Source of the DNA: Branchipolynoe longqiensis
Lineage: Eukaryota; Annelida; Polychaeta; Phyllodocida; Polynoidae
Assembly (NCBI GenBank): GCA_030323885.1
Contig: CM059199.1
Location: 39,440,590-39,504,589 of the forward strand
Reading direction: 5' to 3'
DNA length: 64,000 bases
In this document: positions 21,576-32,335 of the stretch, one piece after another
How positions within the stretch are numbered: the first letter of the stretch is position 1
Layout: every line of letters starts with the position of its first letter
Made by a program: the position numbers and the translations under genes
Notes under the pieces: generated by a model
What the model was told of the DNA's origin: nothing
Seen by the model: only the letters and a program-made list of their open reading frames with translations
Databases searched by the model: none

Positions 21576-21787
21576 GACCTGCATCGCAGGGACACGCCGA
21601 GAACTAGAGATTAAGAAAGCTTTATTTAAAGTGATGGGAGTTGTAAAAGAATTCTACTGCTTCTACTCCTCAGTGATAGCCGATTGTTATATTAGGAGGG
21701 ACTAAGCCTGTTCTTTAGTGTTCCTGCTTTCTAGTTCTGTTTGACAAAAGGTTTTAGCCCTGTCTGTCCTATTTCGTTGGTTTGTTT

Positions 21788-21942
21788 TGGAACATTAGTT
21801 GTTCAAGTAGGGGAAATTTCAATCGGGGATGATTGGTCTTCCTCATTTCACTGGCCCTTGCCCTATCCTAATAATGCCGGGTCCCTGGCTAGGAAGCGAC
21901 AAGTATCAATTTGTATGTCATTGGTTTGACTCAACCAGGTGT
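21788..21942 (-). repeat. SINE type A2, head missing
   Basis: C-type tail (CATTAGTTGTTCAAGTAGGG) joined to the A body at CCTTGCCCTATCC, and ending at GGTTTGACTCAACCAGG. Confidence 0.8.
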
Positions 21943-22767
21943 AAAAATATATGGATTTTCGGTTCGGATTCATATATTGCCAGAAAACATTATTATTCTC
22001 GAGCGACGGAGTTGGGACCATAGTTATGTAATAGATAAGCAATCGGTGCCCCACTTGGTTTGCGCCTATGTGGAAATGTAATAATGCATAGCGCCAAGAT
22101 TGTGATGTGATGTTCATACTTAAGAGACAGTTAATAATTATGGAAATGTTCCCTTCATGCACCAGAAAGAGTGCAATTGGAGGAGAGAATTGATATGTGT
22201 TATTGTAACTGTTGACAACTACTTGTCACCATAGAACTGATGGACAAGCACACCCAGCCATCATGCATACACCATGGACACCACATGCAGCTGGGGTTGA
22301 TTGACAGCTGCCCCTATTAGGGCGTCACCCACCCAGGCTGTAGAGGTTGTCTGATTGGCTGGCTGTGTGAGTCCAGTCACATTGCATTCCTTATACCTGT
22401 CATTCACACCCCATACTGGGCACTCTTTGAGGCCACTCCACTCTCTACACTTCAACTAGTAGCATATATACTCACAAGACACTGAGCTGTGTGTAACACC
22501 CATTGGACTCAGGTTCAATGGTCTGTAGGCACTGATTTGGTTAGACTCTGGGTGTGTGCAGTTGGTGCAGAGTCAGGGTGATAGGTCGCTATTAGTGTAC
22601 AGGAGTACAACCTCTTCACTCTCAATCTTGCACGATTTGTCTCCGTTTCATTCTTAATGAGCTGTTTAGAGTAACACCGTAGGAGGGGACTGACAGACAG
22701 TTGTCAGGACACTCATGAGGAGTGTGTAAACCTAGTGAGTTCGGAATGGCCAGTTCTCACAAAGTTT
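21943..22767. other. Unassigned stretch
   Basis: 22160-22740 is relatively GC-richer and has ATTGGCTGGCTGTG and CTTATACC words that would fit an LTR or a promoter, but no partner copy or coding region was found. Confidence 0.35.
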
Positions 22768-22849
22768 ATACAGGGTTACAACCAACGATCCTACGATCTA
22801 CCAACATGGGAGACGGATGTTCTAACTCATTCCGTCATCCTGTCTGGTA
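22768..22849 (-). repeat. SINE type A head fragment
   Basis: CCTACGATCTACCAACATGG, GAGACGGATG and ATCCTGTCTGG correspond to the tRNA-like head only. Confidence 0.7.
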
Positions 22850-22968
22850 TTCAGTAATGTCCTTAGCAATTCGGTATGAAGATTGCAAGATATACAGATT
22901 TGTTTCTTCTTTGGTTTGTATTTTTAATTGGGGGAAGCGTGGAGATATATCAGTAGATACGTACACAA

Positions 22969-23340
22969 TTAAAGCTGCATAGTCTGATGAAGACATCACA
23001 TTTTCAAAGTAATTGGGATTTTATTTTATTTTATTTGATATTGTTTTGGGGTACAGTAGTTGTTTAAGCAGGGGAAATTTCAGTTGCAGACGACTGGTCT
23101 TCCTCATTCCACTGCACCTTGCCCTATCCTAGTAATGCAGAGCATCTGGCTAGGAAGCGACAAGTATCAATGTTTAAGTCATTGGTTTGACTCGACCAGG
23201 ATTCAAACACATGGTCCCACGATCTACCAACATGGGAGACATACGATTTAACTCATTCGGCCATCCTGTCTGGTTGTACATACTTAACTTGGATACTGGC
23301 AGTGGTACATTTGTGAAGCATTTGTCGCCATACATGTAAA
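22969..23340. mobile_element. MITE M1, truncated, split by a SINE
   Basis: The left end TTAAAGCTGCATAGTCTGATG is intact. After the SINE at 23042-23272 the M1 interior resumes (ACTTAACTTGGATACTGG, AAGCATTTGTCGCC) and then fades. The right inverted repeat is absent. Confidence 0.75.
23042..23272 (-). repeat. SINE type A2 inside MITE M1
   Basis: C tail (CAGTAGTTGTTTAAGCAGGG), A body, and A head ending TTCGGCCATCCTGTCTGG. Confidence 0.85.
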
Positions 23341-23699
23341 AGCATATAATCAATTTTGTATCAACAGCCATTACTCATTAAATTAAAAAGCTCACAATTA
23401 TATATTTGTGGCCAAGGGAATTAAATTCCCATACAAAAAAAGGAAAAGTGTTATTACTAATTGATAGAATGTATTTAGTAAACTATAGGAAAGTAACTAA
23501 CTGACCTCTAAACGCAATGAGCACACCCAACATGTGGATGGAGAGTGAGTGACGTGTTTCCGTACATTAGTCTCCAACAACTGGACATCCCAGGACGGGA
23601 TAACCTGAAATATAAAAGCCAGATAACATATCCAACAACAATATAAATCAAATCAAATTCAAACAAACATAATTCAACCACCTATTACATACAGGCCTA
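23341..23699. other. Unassigned stretch
   Basis: AT-rich; no recognised feature. Confidence 0.4.
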
Positions 23700-24055
23700 T
23701 GGACATGTAAATAACATAGGCTAGTATATAATTAAGTAGAAAAAAGCGGAAAACTCTTCCCAAGAAAACCCCAAAACATTAACATAGAACCTTAAGAAAA
23801 CAACTAACAGAGTAATAAGAATAGAACAAAATACAATGCCAAGAGGGCCCAACAAAAACTAACATAGGCTACTAAATGTACCAACAGACTATCTATATGC
23901 TACTGAAATGCAGGCAATCAAATAACTTATCAGCAGCTACTGCTTGGTAAGACAACACCAAAACTACAGCTGGCCAGCATTGAAAACAAGCCTGGGTACC
24001 CGGGCTTACATGCTATGGACAGTATAAATACAGCCTCAATAAAAAAAATATATAA
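23700..24055 (-). repeat. Dispersed repeat R1, copy 3
   Basis: Inverted relative to 4131 and 16633: ACATAGGCTACTAAATGTAC, TACTGAAATGCAGGCAATCA and ATACAGCCTCAATAAAAAAA. Confidence 0.75.
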
Positions 24056-24061
24056 AAATAA

Positions 24062-24180
24062 CAAGACTGCGTATAGGTTGACTCATACAGGGAGGGAGAA
24101 GGAGCCAACAGTGTGCTAATAACAAGACTGTGTAGGTAGTGACTCAGACAGGGAGGGAGAAGGAGCCAAAAGGCTCCGCT
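24062..24180. repeat. Tandem duplication, about 60 bp x 2
   Basis: CAAGACTG followed by CAGGGAGGGAGAAGGAGCCA occurs twice, offset by about 60 bp, with a small indel. Confidence 0.8.
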
Positions 24181-24485
24181 GTCCACATGTGGATTCCTTT
24201 GGGACTATTCGAACTCCGCTTCAGTCTTTCATTTGAGGCATGCAAATTAGAAAGCCCAATCCCACCTCATTCTCCAGCGCCGACCGACCGTCGCTGCAGC
24301 CATCCATCGTCTTTGATGTCCAACCAACTAGCCTGTCCCCTTGTAGTCAAATCGAACATGGCACTTCCTGTTGGTGTGTGGGCGATTCCTTGGGAACCCG
24401 CCCTATGTGGGTCTGGGAGGTTTGGCAATAAGCAGTTAACGCCATGTATATTATTGCACGGTGCATCTTCCATTGTTGACCGAAT

Positions 24486-25183
24486 CAGGGCCTGTATGCA
24501 GCAGTCAGTGTTAGCGAGGCAAAACGGTGTTTGGCGGGAATTCCCGTTTAGCGGCAAAAAATGGTATGCATGAGTCAGTGATAGACCTAACACCAGAAGC
24601 TTAAACTAGGTTAAGGTAAACCAGAAATTTAGCTAGTTTACAGCGGTGTAGGGTATCAAATCTATTCAATGCTGTCATATTTAACAGAATTACATACGCA
24701 ATAAGTGAAATTTGATTAAATTAACCCTAAAATCAAAGCGAGATTAACGCTGCTGCTGCATCGGCGGCAATATTAATATTTTCGAATCGATGAATGTAAA
24801 GTAAACAAATCGCCACCGCCGCATCAACGTCGCTTTCCATACTGGTGGTGGCGGCGGCGGTTGCTTGCATTCATCGGTTCGAAAATATTAATATCGCTGC
24901 CATTGCGGCGGCAGCATTAATCTTGCTTCGATGTTAGGGTTAATTTAATAAAATTTCACTTATTGGCTACAGACGCAGAGTGATTGTATGGCTATATGGA
25001 ATATATGGCTACAGACGCAGAGGGATTTCCCAAATCTATAAATAACTTCACGTTTAGCTATAATGTAAGTGTTACGCGCTCCTGCATACCACTTGACACC
25101 GTTCCCGACATCGGTGTTAGCTAAACGGTAACAGGCTGTAACACCAAACGACGCTAACACTGCCTCCTGCATACAGGCCCAGG
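24486..25183. mobile_element. Foldback element FB-C2 (GGGCCTGTATGCAG tips)
   Basis: The left tip AGGGCCTGTATGCAGCAG and the right tip, reverse complemented, CCTGGGCCTGTATGCAGGAG pair. The arms use GTGTTAGC, GCTAAACGG and AACACC words. The core (about 24658-24965) is the FB-C1 core arranged as an inverted repeat, with GCAATAAGTGAAATTT and CGAATCGATGAATGTAAA facing their complements around a CCGCCACC-rich centre. Confidence 0.9.
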
Positions 25184-25450
25184 AGAGCGCAGACTGAGAA
25201 CGTACTAAATTAGTTCCTCGCCTAGCTGCGGCGCGAGCGTTGATTGGTCAGGAACACATCTCCATGGTCAGTTACGCCCAGAACTTAAACCTGACTGATT
25301 TGTTATGTTAATAATCAATTTGTTTCTATTAATAACTTATCATTATATTAGGCTTCATGGCCCATAAGTTTCTGGAAAGAAAACCCTTCGTTATGCTATA
25401 TGTCGCCCAATTTCTCTACCATTGGTTATTTATATAACAGTTTTTCCAAC

Positions 25451-25740
25451 ACTGGGATCGGTAACCGAATCGGTAGAGCGCAGTGCCTGTGATCGGGAGT
25501 TCAATTCCCAATCGAGTCAAACCAATTACTTACACAATTGATACTTGTTACTTCAAAGCTTGCAGCTCTAAATTAAAAGGATAGGTAATGGACTGGTTAG
25601 GTCTAAACAGCTCAGCCTGATTTCCTAGTGGGGCAGCACTATAAAGTGACCATGCGTCCATACTGTCACAAGTCGATACACGTCCTGATATGACCCTACA
25701 TGTTGGCAGGACGTAAAGCAAGAACAACCAACTAATCATC
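25451..25740 (+). repeat. SINE type D
   Basis: Head GGTAACCGAATCGGTAGAGC with GGGAGTTCAATTCCC, then the A body (with a GACTGGTTAGG segment shortened) and tail TGTTGGCAGGACGTAAAGC. Confidence 0.85.
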
Positions 25741-26333
25741 CATTCTCGACCGGAAGCGGTGGCCGAATCAGGTACCAAAGGGGCTGATCAGTATTGAAGG
25801 GAAGCAGTGAAGATAATAATATAATGAATAACACAAACTATTACATGAGATACAGACGGACGAATAAGGGATTACTCTAACATATATATTTTCTTTTTAC
25901 TAAAGTGTATTTTATTCATTGAATAATATCTCTTGTCAACGCCAGATCACTGGTCTTCCGGCCGTACAGTACAATTCCTTAATACATAAATGAAACTAAT
26001 ATCAGTTGTAATAGTAATTGTAGATGAAACATCAGCTGTAGTAGTAACTGTGTACAATTCCAGTCCAATAAATGTATCATACATTCAGTGAATATGTATA
26101 GCATGGTTTTAGAATTGTCTTTAAACACTTGTTTCCTTCTTTCCTTTCTTGTAAAGACATATATCAAAATATATATATGTACACTATACAACTCAGTGTT
26201 ATGTACTATGAGTTCCGAGATATCCTTTTAAATTTAGTATGTGTTATTTGTGGGATTTGGGTGTTTTTGTTTCAGCTATTCAAGCAGAGGTATTGGTGGG
26301 TGGGAAAATAAGAGGTTATGACGACGTTGGCTG
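25741..26333. other. Unassigned stretch
   Basis: AT-rich; ORFs of 60-70 codons lack known domains. Confidence 0.4.
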
Positions 26334-26639
26334 TGTAACATTGACTGACTGGAGGTGATAGGTTGATTTCGCAGGAACAGTGGGTTGTGATTTTCTGAGA
26401 AGGTCAGGGTTCAGCCAGGAGGGGGCGGGTAGTAGTGTGTGAGGGTGTGATTGGCTACCTTCCCTGAGAGGGGTAGAGGGGGTTGAGCTTTGCTGTACGC
26501 TGTGTTTCAATAGCTGTTGTTGTGGATTTGAGTAGAAGAACTAACGACATCTTAGGAGACAATACTTGTTGTAGTTAAGCAGAGGTGGTGCCACCTGGTG
26601 GTTTATTTAGGAATCAGTATTCAGGTGGATATTGTTACA
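26334..26639 (-). mobile_element. LTR with adjacent polypurine tract
   Basis: The 306-bp segment begins TGTAACA and ends TGTTACA, the terminal TG...CA inverted repeat expected of an LTR. Immediately outside, at 26640-26655, the minus strand reads CCCAGGGGGGCAGAG, a polypurine tract in the position that primes plus-strand synthesis just before a 3' LTR. The element body would therefore lie to the right (26656 on), but no pol coding sequence remains. Confidence 0.65.
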
Positions 26640-26889
26640 CTCTGCCCCCCTGGGAATGACAGCGAATGAGCGCTCTTACACCCATTCAACCCAATCATGG
26701 GCAAATGAACATCATCGTGTGCTATGATTAGACAAGGGGCCAACTATAAGGTCAAATAGAACAATAATGTGAGACTTATCCTGTAAAGGTTTAGCCATAA
26801 TTACTCGAACAGTTGGTTCTATTTAGCATATAATACCATTTATGATTGTATAACAGTTTTCTTACTTTCAAGTGACGGAAGCCGACTTA
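26640..26889 (-). other. Polypurine tract and possible decayed internal region
   Basis: After the polypurine tract at 26640-26655 the sequence carries no readable coding region. It may be a remnant of the element body. Confidence 0.3.
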
Positions 26890-27265
26890 GTCATATCCCT
26901 CCTTATATGGCCTTAGATGTTGCTAGGACGTAAACCACCAACGACTTACACATAGAGATTGTCCTTGAGATTCTCCTCGCTTTATCACTTTCAAGTGAGG
27001 GCAGGTTAATGATATGCATGCCCGTCCTGATATGACCTTAGATGTTTTAGGACGGAAAACAACAAGTTACTCACATAGAGTGTCCTCGAAATTATCATTG
27101 TTTAATTACTTTCAGGTGACGGGAGGCTACTTACTCATAGCCGTCCTGATCTGACCTTAGATGTTGCTAGGAGGTAAGCCAACAACAACAAATTACTCAT
27201 AGAGGGTATCTTCAAGGGTCTTCCTGTTGTGTCACCTTCAAGTGAGGGCAGGCTACTTACCTGCT
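26890..27265 (+). repeat. Tandem array of about 120-bp units containing a SINE tail
   Basis: Three to four copies of a unit containing GTCCTGATATGACCTTAGAT-GTTGCTAGG (the type A tail) and ACTTTCAAGTGAGGGCAGG, TACTCACATAGAG. The SINE tail seems to have been captured into a locally amplified unit. Confidence 0.7.
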
Positions 27266-27410
27266 TACTTTCTCATGTATATATATATCATTGGTAGGTG
27301 GATTTAATTAATTTATATATGTTGTCAGTGCCGTAAATCTGGTCTAGGTATAGGTATGGTAGTAGTCTGCACTGACGTCTCAGGCAAGTAACCAAATAGA
27401 CAGGTAGGCG

Positions 27411-27785
27411 TGGGTATAGTATGGTGATATCGGGGAGCCTAGGTGGTGTAGTGGTTAACACACTAGCCTGGAATGCAAAGAGATGTGTGTTCGAGTCCCG
27501 CTTTAGGTGCAATATTTCCCATTTCCATCACCCCGTGGGTATAGTATGGTGATATCGGGGAGCCTAGGTGGTGTAGTGGTTAACACACTAGCCCGGAATG
27601 CAAAGAGATGTGTGTTCGAGTCCCGCTTTAGGTGCAATATTTCCCATTTCCATCACCCCGTGGGTATAGTATGGTGATATCGGGGAGCCTAGGTGGTGTA
27701 GTGGTTAACACACTAGCCTGGAATGCAAAGAGATGTGTGTTTGAGTCCCGCTTTAGGTGCAATATTTCCCATTTCCATCACCCCG
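27411..27785 (+). repeat. Three tandem 125-bp units of SINE type B head
   Basis: Units start at 27411, 27536 and 27661 (exact 125-bp period) and are almost identical. Each holds GAGCCTAGGTGGTGTAGTGG, TTAACACACTAGCC, TTCGAGTCCCGCTTTAGG and CAATATTTCCCATTTCCATC. The head resembles a Gln tRNA (GGTGTAATGGTTAGCAC pattern) with a box B. A type A tail follows at 27789. Confidence 0.9.
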
Positions 27786-27870
27786 TGGACAGTCCTGATA
27801 TGACCTAAGATGTTGCCAGGACGTAAAACAACAACAAACAAACAGTACGTACACACATGTTGTACATGCA

Positions 27871-28356
27871 TTAAGGCCCAGTCACACCTTACCGGACTGT
27901 GGTACCGGACACTGTCCGGTGAAACATGGAAATGTCCGGTAGATGTCCGGTACCCATCCGGCGGTGTCCGGTGGTGTCCGGCGGTGTCCGGTACAAGTTT
28001 TGAACATGCACAAAACTTCTACCGGACACCGCCGGACTGACGTGTCCGGTTGGTGTCCGGTATGTCCGGTACCCATCCGTACATGTCCGGTACCCATCCG
28101 TTGGTGTCCGGTTTGTCACTTTGTCAGGTACATGTCCGGTACCCATCCATTATGTGTCCGGTTCTTGTCAGGTTCTCGTTCGGTACATGTACGGTACATG
28201 TATGGTACTTGTCCGGTCGCCCAGCGGCAATTGACCCAATTACACTCCATTTCGGTACATTTCGATACATTTTTTCACCGGAGAGCACCGGACTAGACAA
28301 TTATTTGTCCGGTGGTGTCCGGTACTCAATCCGGTAAGGTGTGACAGATGCTTTAA
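27871..28356. mobile_element. Foldback element FB-A4, TCCGGT words, exact TTAA target
   Basis: TTAA at 27871-27874 and at 28353-28356 flank a 478-bp element. The left tip GGCCCAGTCACACCTTACCGG and the right tip, reverse complemented, AGCATCTGTCACACC then TTACCGG pair. Nearly all of the interior is TGTCCGGT, GGTACCCATCCG and similar words. Near 27993-28018 a central stem has AAGTTTTG on one side and CAAAACTT on the other. No coding sequence. Confidence 0.92.
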
Positions 28357-28904
28357 GGAGTACATTGAAGTCTGAAGTAAATTCTGAAATTAAAGTGTAC
28401 ATAATGCAATATGTGATGAATATGAATCCTCTGTTCAAACACAGTTCCTAGGGGCCCAGAAGTGTAAGTTAGTGAATAATGTTCTTGTACATGCACATAT
28501 GCGTGTCTTTGAAGCAAATATACAGCCGAGAAACGAGCAGACGTACCTGGCTGATGGAGGTTGGAATTGATGTGTACCCAACATTCCCAGCCAGGCTTGC
28601 ATGTCCAGCTGTTTATTGGGCAGCGAAACTGCCTCTTGCCAGTCCCAATTATTCAGCCAACCCTATAATCGACAGTTCCACTCACTGACCCTGTGTGTAT
28701 GTAAACGTTATAGATATCGACCCCCCCCCCCACAAACCTGCTGCTGGGGTTGTAACTGTCGACCCAAGCACTATGAATATTGATGGGTTTTCGTGAGTTG
28801 TTTTTGTATTTTTTTTTGTATTTTTATTTATTTATTTATTATTTTTGTATTTTTGTATTTTTGTGTTGGGGGGGAGGGGCTCGGGAGGGGGGGGGGGTTA
28901 TTAA
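28357..28904. other. Unassigned stretch with low-complexity T/G blocks
   Basis: Includes C-run and TTTTTGTATTTTTTT-type blocks (28720-28890) and a GGGGGGGAGGGG patch. No gene recognised. Confidence 0.5.
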
Positions 28905-29697
28905 GCGATATAGCGAATGGTAGACAGGAAGTGTGAACACTTATTTGTCTCTCATTTTTTTGGTACATTAGTTGTCCCAAGCAGGGGAAATCCCAGTCAC
29001 AGACAACTGGTCTTCCCCACTCCACTGATGGTTGATAGAAAGCCTGAGCCTACACTTTTACCGACCCAAGGGATTTTTAATCTCCCACACCACATGAGCC
29101 GTGTTCACACGGGAAAAGTTTAAATCGATTTAGACAAGGCGATTTATATAAATCAATTTAGACGCCCGTTCACACGGGCAGTACTTGGGCCGGAAATCGA
29201 TATCAGCACATGAGCAAGTCGACACTAACCAGCGCCAGTTTTGGTTAGTCGACGTCACCACGAGAGTGTGGGTTCGACCTAGATATGTATGGACTGAATC
29301 GTATTGGTTTGGAAGGGTCAAAACTTCTGCTGGGCAGTGAAACCCTAAAAATAAATGATGAAAAACATATCTGTGCACGGCTAGCGGTTTCATAGACTAA
29401 ATTATATAATATGTGCTTTTGATCGACCGGAAAGTCAACAAACTAAGTTCTCGACTGCGCATGCGTGTGCCGTCCTTACTCCGCCTCAGTGCATCCACAC
29501 GGGCAAAATAAATCGGTTCACAGAAATCGACAGCAATGAGAGCAACCGGCCTTTGATGACGCTGTAAGTTATACACAGTGGTGGAAATCCAAATTGGCAG
29601 AGCTGGGGGCACGGGGAATCGAACCACCGACCCTCAGATTAGGACTCTGACCTAGAAAAAAGTCAGACACTCTAACCACTCCGCCACAGAGAACGCC
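28905..29697 (-). repeat. SINE type C, split by a foldback element
   Basis: The tail part (28905-29097) has AGCGATATAGCG, GGTAGACAGGAAGTGTGAAC, CATTAGTTGTCCCAAGCAGG and ACCGACCCAAGGGATTTTTA. The head part (29540-29697) has CAAAGGCC/GGCCTTTGATGACGCTG, AAATTGGCAGAGCTGGGGG and GCCACAGAGAACGCC. The two halves are in register with the intact copies at 37571 and 63522, apart from a short loss at the junction. Confidence 0.88.
29098..29540. mobile_element. Foldback element FB-B2 inserted in a SINE
   Basis: The left tip GTGTTCACACGGG opens arms of AAATCGATTTAGAC words. The core is the inverted FB-B1 core (GCTGGGCAGTGAAACCCTAA, GCGCCAGTTTTGGTTAGTCG). The right end (CCACACGGGCAAAATAAATC) is imperfect and seems to have lost the final bases together with a few SINE bases. 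Confidence 0.82.
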
Positions 29698-29929
29698 ATC
29701 CATTCCACAAGGTCTGGCCACTAATTAACGGACCGACATGAGTAGGGTATGAACAGGAAAATCTCAAAATGGTGTTCAAAACAGCATTCTCTGTGTGTTG
29801 TCATATTCTCTGCAGTGATCAGAAACCATGCCAGTGTATTAAAGCGTAATATTATATCGGCTCCCAATCTAATATTACTTCTAATTTATGTCTCAGTCAA
29901 AGTTACATGATTTCGCTTGATTTGTTTGT

Positions 29930-30239
29930 TTATTGTTATTTTACATCCTAGCAATATCTAAGGTCATATCAGGATGGGTACCGACTTGTGACAGTGTGCA
30001 CTCATGCAGTTGGTATCCCACTCAGTTGGTATGACCTGGTATCCCACTCAGACACATTATCCTGACACTGAGCCAACCAGTCCTTGTCCTATCCTAATAA
30101 TGCCGAGCACCAGGCTAGGAAGCGAGAAGTATCAATGGTTAAGTCATTGGTTTGACTCGACCAGGGTTCGAACCCACAACCCCATGGTTTACCAACACCG
30201 GAGATGGACGCTCTAACTCATTCGGCCATCCCGTCTGGT
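29930..30239 (-). repeat. SINE type A1 with internal rearrangement
   Basis: Tail, body and head are all present, but around 30005-30050 GTTGGTATCCCACTCAG is duplicated where the GCCCCACTGGGAGACC segment should be. Confidence 0.88.
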
Positions 30240-30359
30240 CCATGTTCTGATGCACTCCTAGCCTCATTTGAACTTTTCTTCTTCATGGGTCATGTCGCTT
30301 TGGCAATGTGTGTAATTCGGGACTGAGAGGGGACAGATAGTGCTGCTGCCTTTGATTCA

Positions 30360-30655
30360 GCTTTAGCTATTGATCTCTAGTTCCCCCTTTTAAATATAGG
30401 CCGCCCAAACTAAACTAACTCCCGGTGGCGACACCACGCCCGAGTGCCGGTAGCCGCCGATTGTACCAGGTGACCGATCTCTGATATCACTTCCACCTAA
30501 CCAGTACTGACAACGGCACTCATCCACCAGAGACTGAACTAACACCACCACGACCCTTTTCTCACCACCCCACCTGACCCTACTATAAGACAGTTGACTC
30601 ACCAGGGTTGATTGCTGGGTCGTGGAGAGACTCAAACTGACTACCTGACATTTAA
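30360..30655 (-). other. Possible LTR-like sequence
   Basis: On the minus strand it begins TGTCAGGTAGTC and has CCTATATTTAAAAGG, a TATA-like box, near 30390. No second copy or polypurine tract was found, so this is a weak call. 30656-31163 is unassigned AT-rich sequence. Confidence 0.25.
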
Positions 30656-31163
30656 AGTTGACCTCATGCTCTTATTGAACTTAGATTAAATCAAATTATA
30701 TGCTATATAGTCCCTTTTTTGTGTCCTGAATTACAGCATTTATGCCTAGATTTTATATGACGCAATATTCTTGGAAATAGAAGTCATGCCTTAGAAACAA
30801 GGCATACTATTTTTCAGAGGCCTTTCTCCCATTGTTTATTTAAATGGTAAACATACGCGGAGTGAAACATGAGCAAGCAATCTAATTACTCTTATTCACA
30901 GTTGCTACATTAAGAAAGTGTTATTCAAGATGATTCTTTCATAGACAATTTTGGGGGTTAAGACTGTTCTTTTGAATATTATTACACGTTAATATTTTAA
31001 ATGTTGTAATTTTGAAAATGAATTGTCACATTTGTAATGACAACTGATTTATATATGGCATGCCATGTAGAATAATATATGGATGTTTCATTTTCTGTAA
31101 CTTTCCTTTTTATGTATTTATCTAGTGCAAGCATTCGTTCTCAGTTTATGAATATTTTTGCGT

Positions 31164-31938
31164 ACCACCTAAAGCTAAGATTCCATATATGTGGGATGTG
31201 GAATGCGAATGCGAATGCGAATGTGCATGCGAATGCGAATGCAGATGTGCATGCAAATGTGAATTTAAATGTGCATCCGAATGTGAAAATGCATGTGAAT
31301 GTGCATGTGAATGTGCATGATAATGTGCATGTGAATGTGGATGCTAATGTGCATGTGCATGCACATGTGAATGTGTGTGAATGCGCATGTGAATATGTGG
31401 TTGAATGCACATGTGAATGTGCACGTGAATGTGCATGCGAATGTGCATGTGCATGTGCATGATGATGTGCATGTGAATGTGCATGTGAATGTACATGCTA
31501 ATGCACATGCGACTGTGAAGGTCAATGTGAATGTGAATGCACATGATTGTGAATGTACATGCATGCGAATGTGAATGTGCATGTGCATGTGCATGCATAT
31601 GTGCATGCAAATGTGCATGCAAATGGGCATGTGAATGTGAAAGAAACAAATAATGGAAAATCATGTAAATACACAGTGGTGATTCCATATATCTGAATGG
31701 GAACATGAGTGTGAATACCAATGCGAATGCGGCAAGTGGATCGGTCCATCTACCGATCGTTGCAAATGCGAATTCGAATACGAATGTGGCTCCATTTCCC
31801 ATGGAGAAACCAGCAACTTTGACTTTTCTTCACACATTTGTGGTAAGAAAGACAGGAAATTGCATGCGTATTTCATGCCGGAAACCACACTCGCATTCAC
31901 ATTTGCATGCTGCATTCTGCATACTGCAAAATATGGAC
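31164..31938. mobile_element. Foldback element FB-D1, GAATGC/GTGCAT words
   Basis: Left tip AAGCTAAGATTCCATATATG; right tip CATACTGCAAAATATGGACTC. The left arm (31200-31640) is a long array of GAATGC, GTGCAT and GTGAAT hexamers. A core follows (GTGGATCGGTCCATCTACCG, AACTTTGACTTTTC, AAGAAAGACAGGAAATTGCA) that recurs at 54401 and 55646. All frames through the hexamer array are open; the Asn/Val/His-rich translations are artefacts. Confidence 0.88.
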
Positions 31939-32335
31939 TCTTAAATTAAGAATTCCAAGCCAAGTCCCTGCTCCTAGTTACTAGTGGTCATTAATTTGAG
32001 GTTGAAGAGTTATAATTTTAGCTCATGTGTGTATCATGCCTGGCATTTATGCCATCCAAGAAATTGCCTTAGTCATCAATGAAAGTTTATTTTAGTTTAA
32101 GTAAATGGTTGAATAGTTATTTTTGTTAGTCTAACAGTACACTTAGCTCCATTTTTATTTGTTTAGTATAACGTTCTAATGTCTCTGTATTTCTTTCTTC
32201 TAGCTCTAGTGCATCTCGTTTCCTTGCTTTAATATACTCTGTACTTTTCTCAAGCATTAGACTAATCCACTATAGTTATTATGCATATCAGGTGACAGGA
32301 TAATATCCCAGACACTGAAGTCTTATGCCCCGGTG
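31939..32335. other. Unassigned stretch
   Basis: AT-rich; nothing recognised. Confidence 0.4.

Noticed and set aside
24139..24573. A 144-codon plus-strand frame
   Set aside because: It runs from a tandem duplication into the arm of FB-C2, with no recognisable domain.
27875..28352. A telomere-like or centromeric satellite based on the TCCGGT words
   Set aside because: It has defined inverted tips and exact TTAA duplications, so it is a discrete element.
31079..31802. Several long frames with Asn/Val/His/Cys repeats
   Set aside because: The hexamer array of FB-D1 is a multiple of three and therefore open in many frames.
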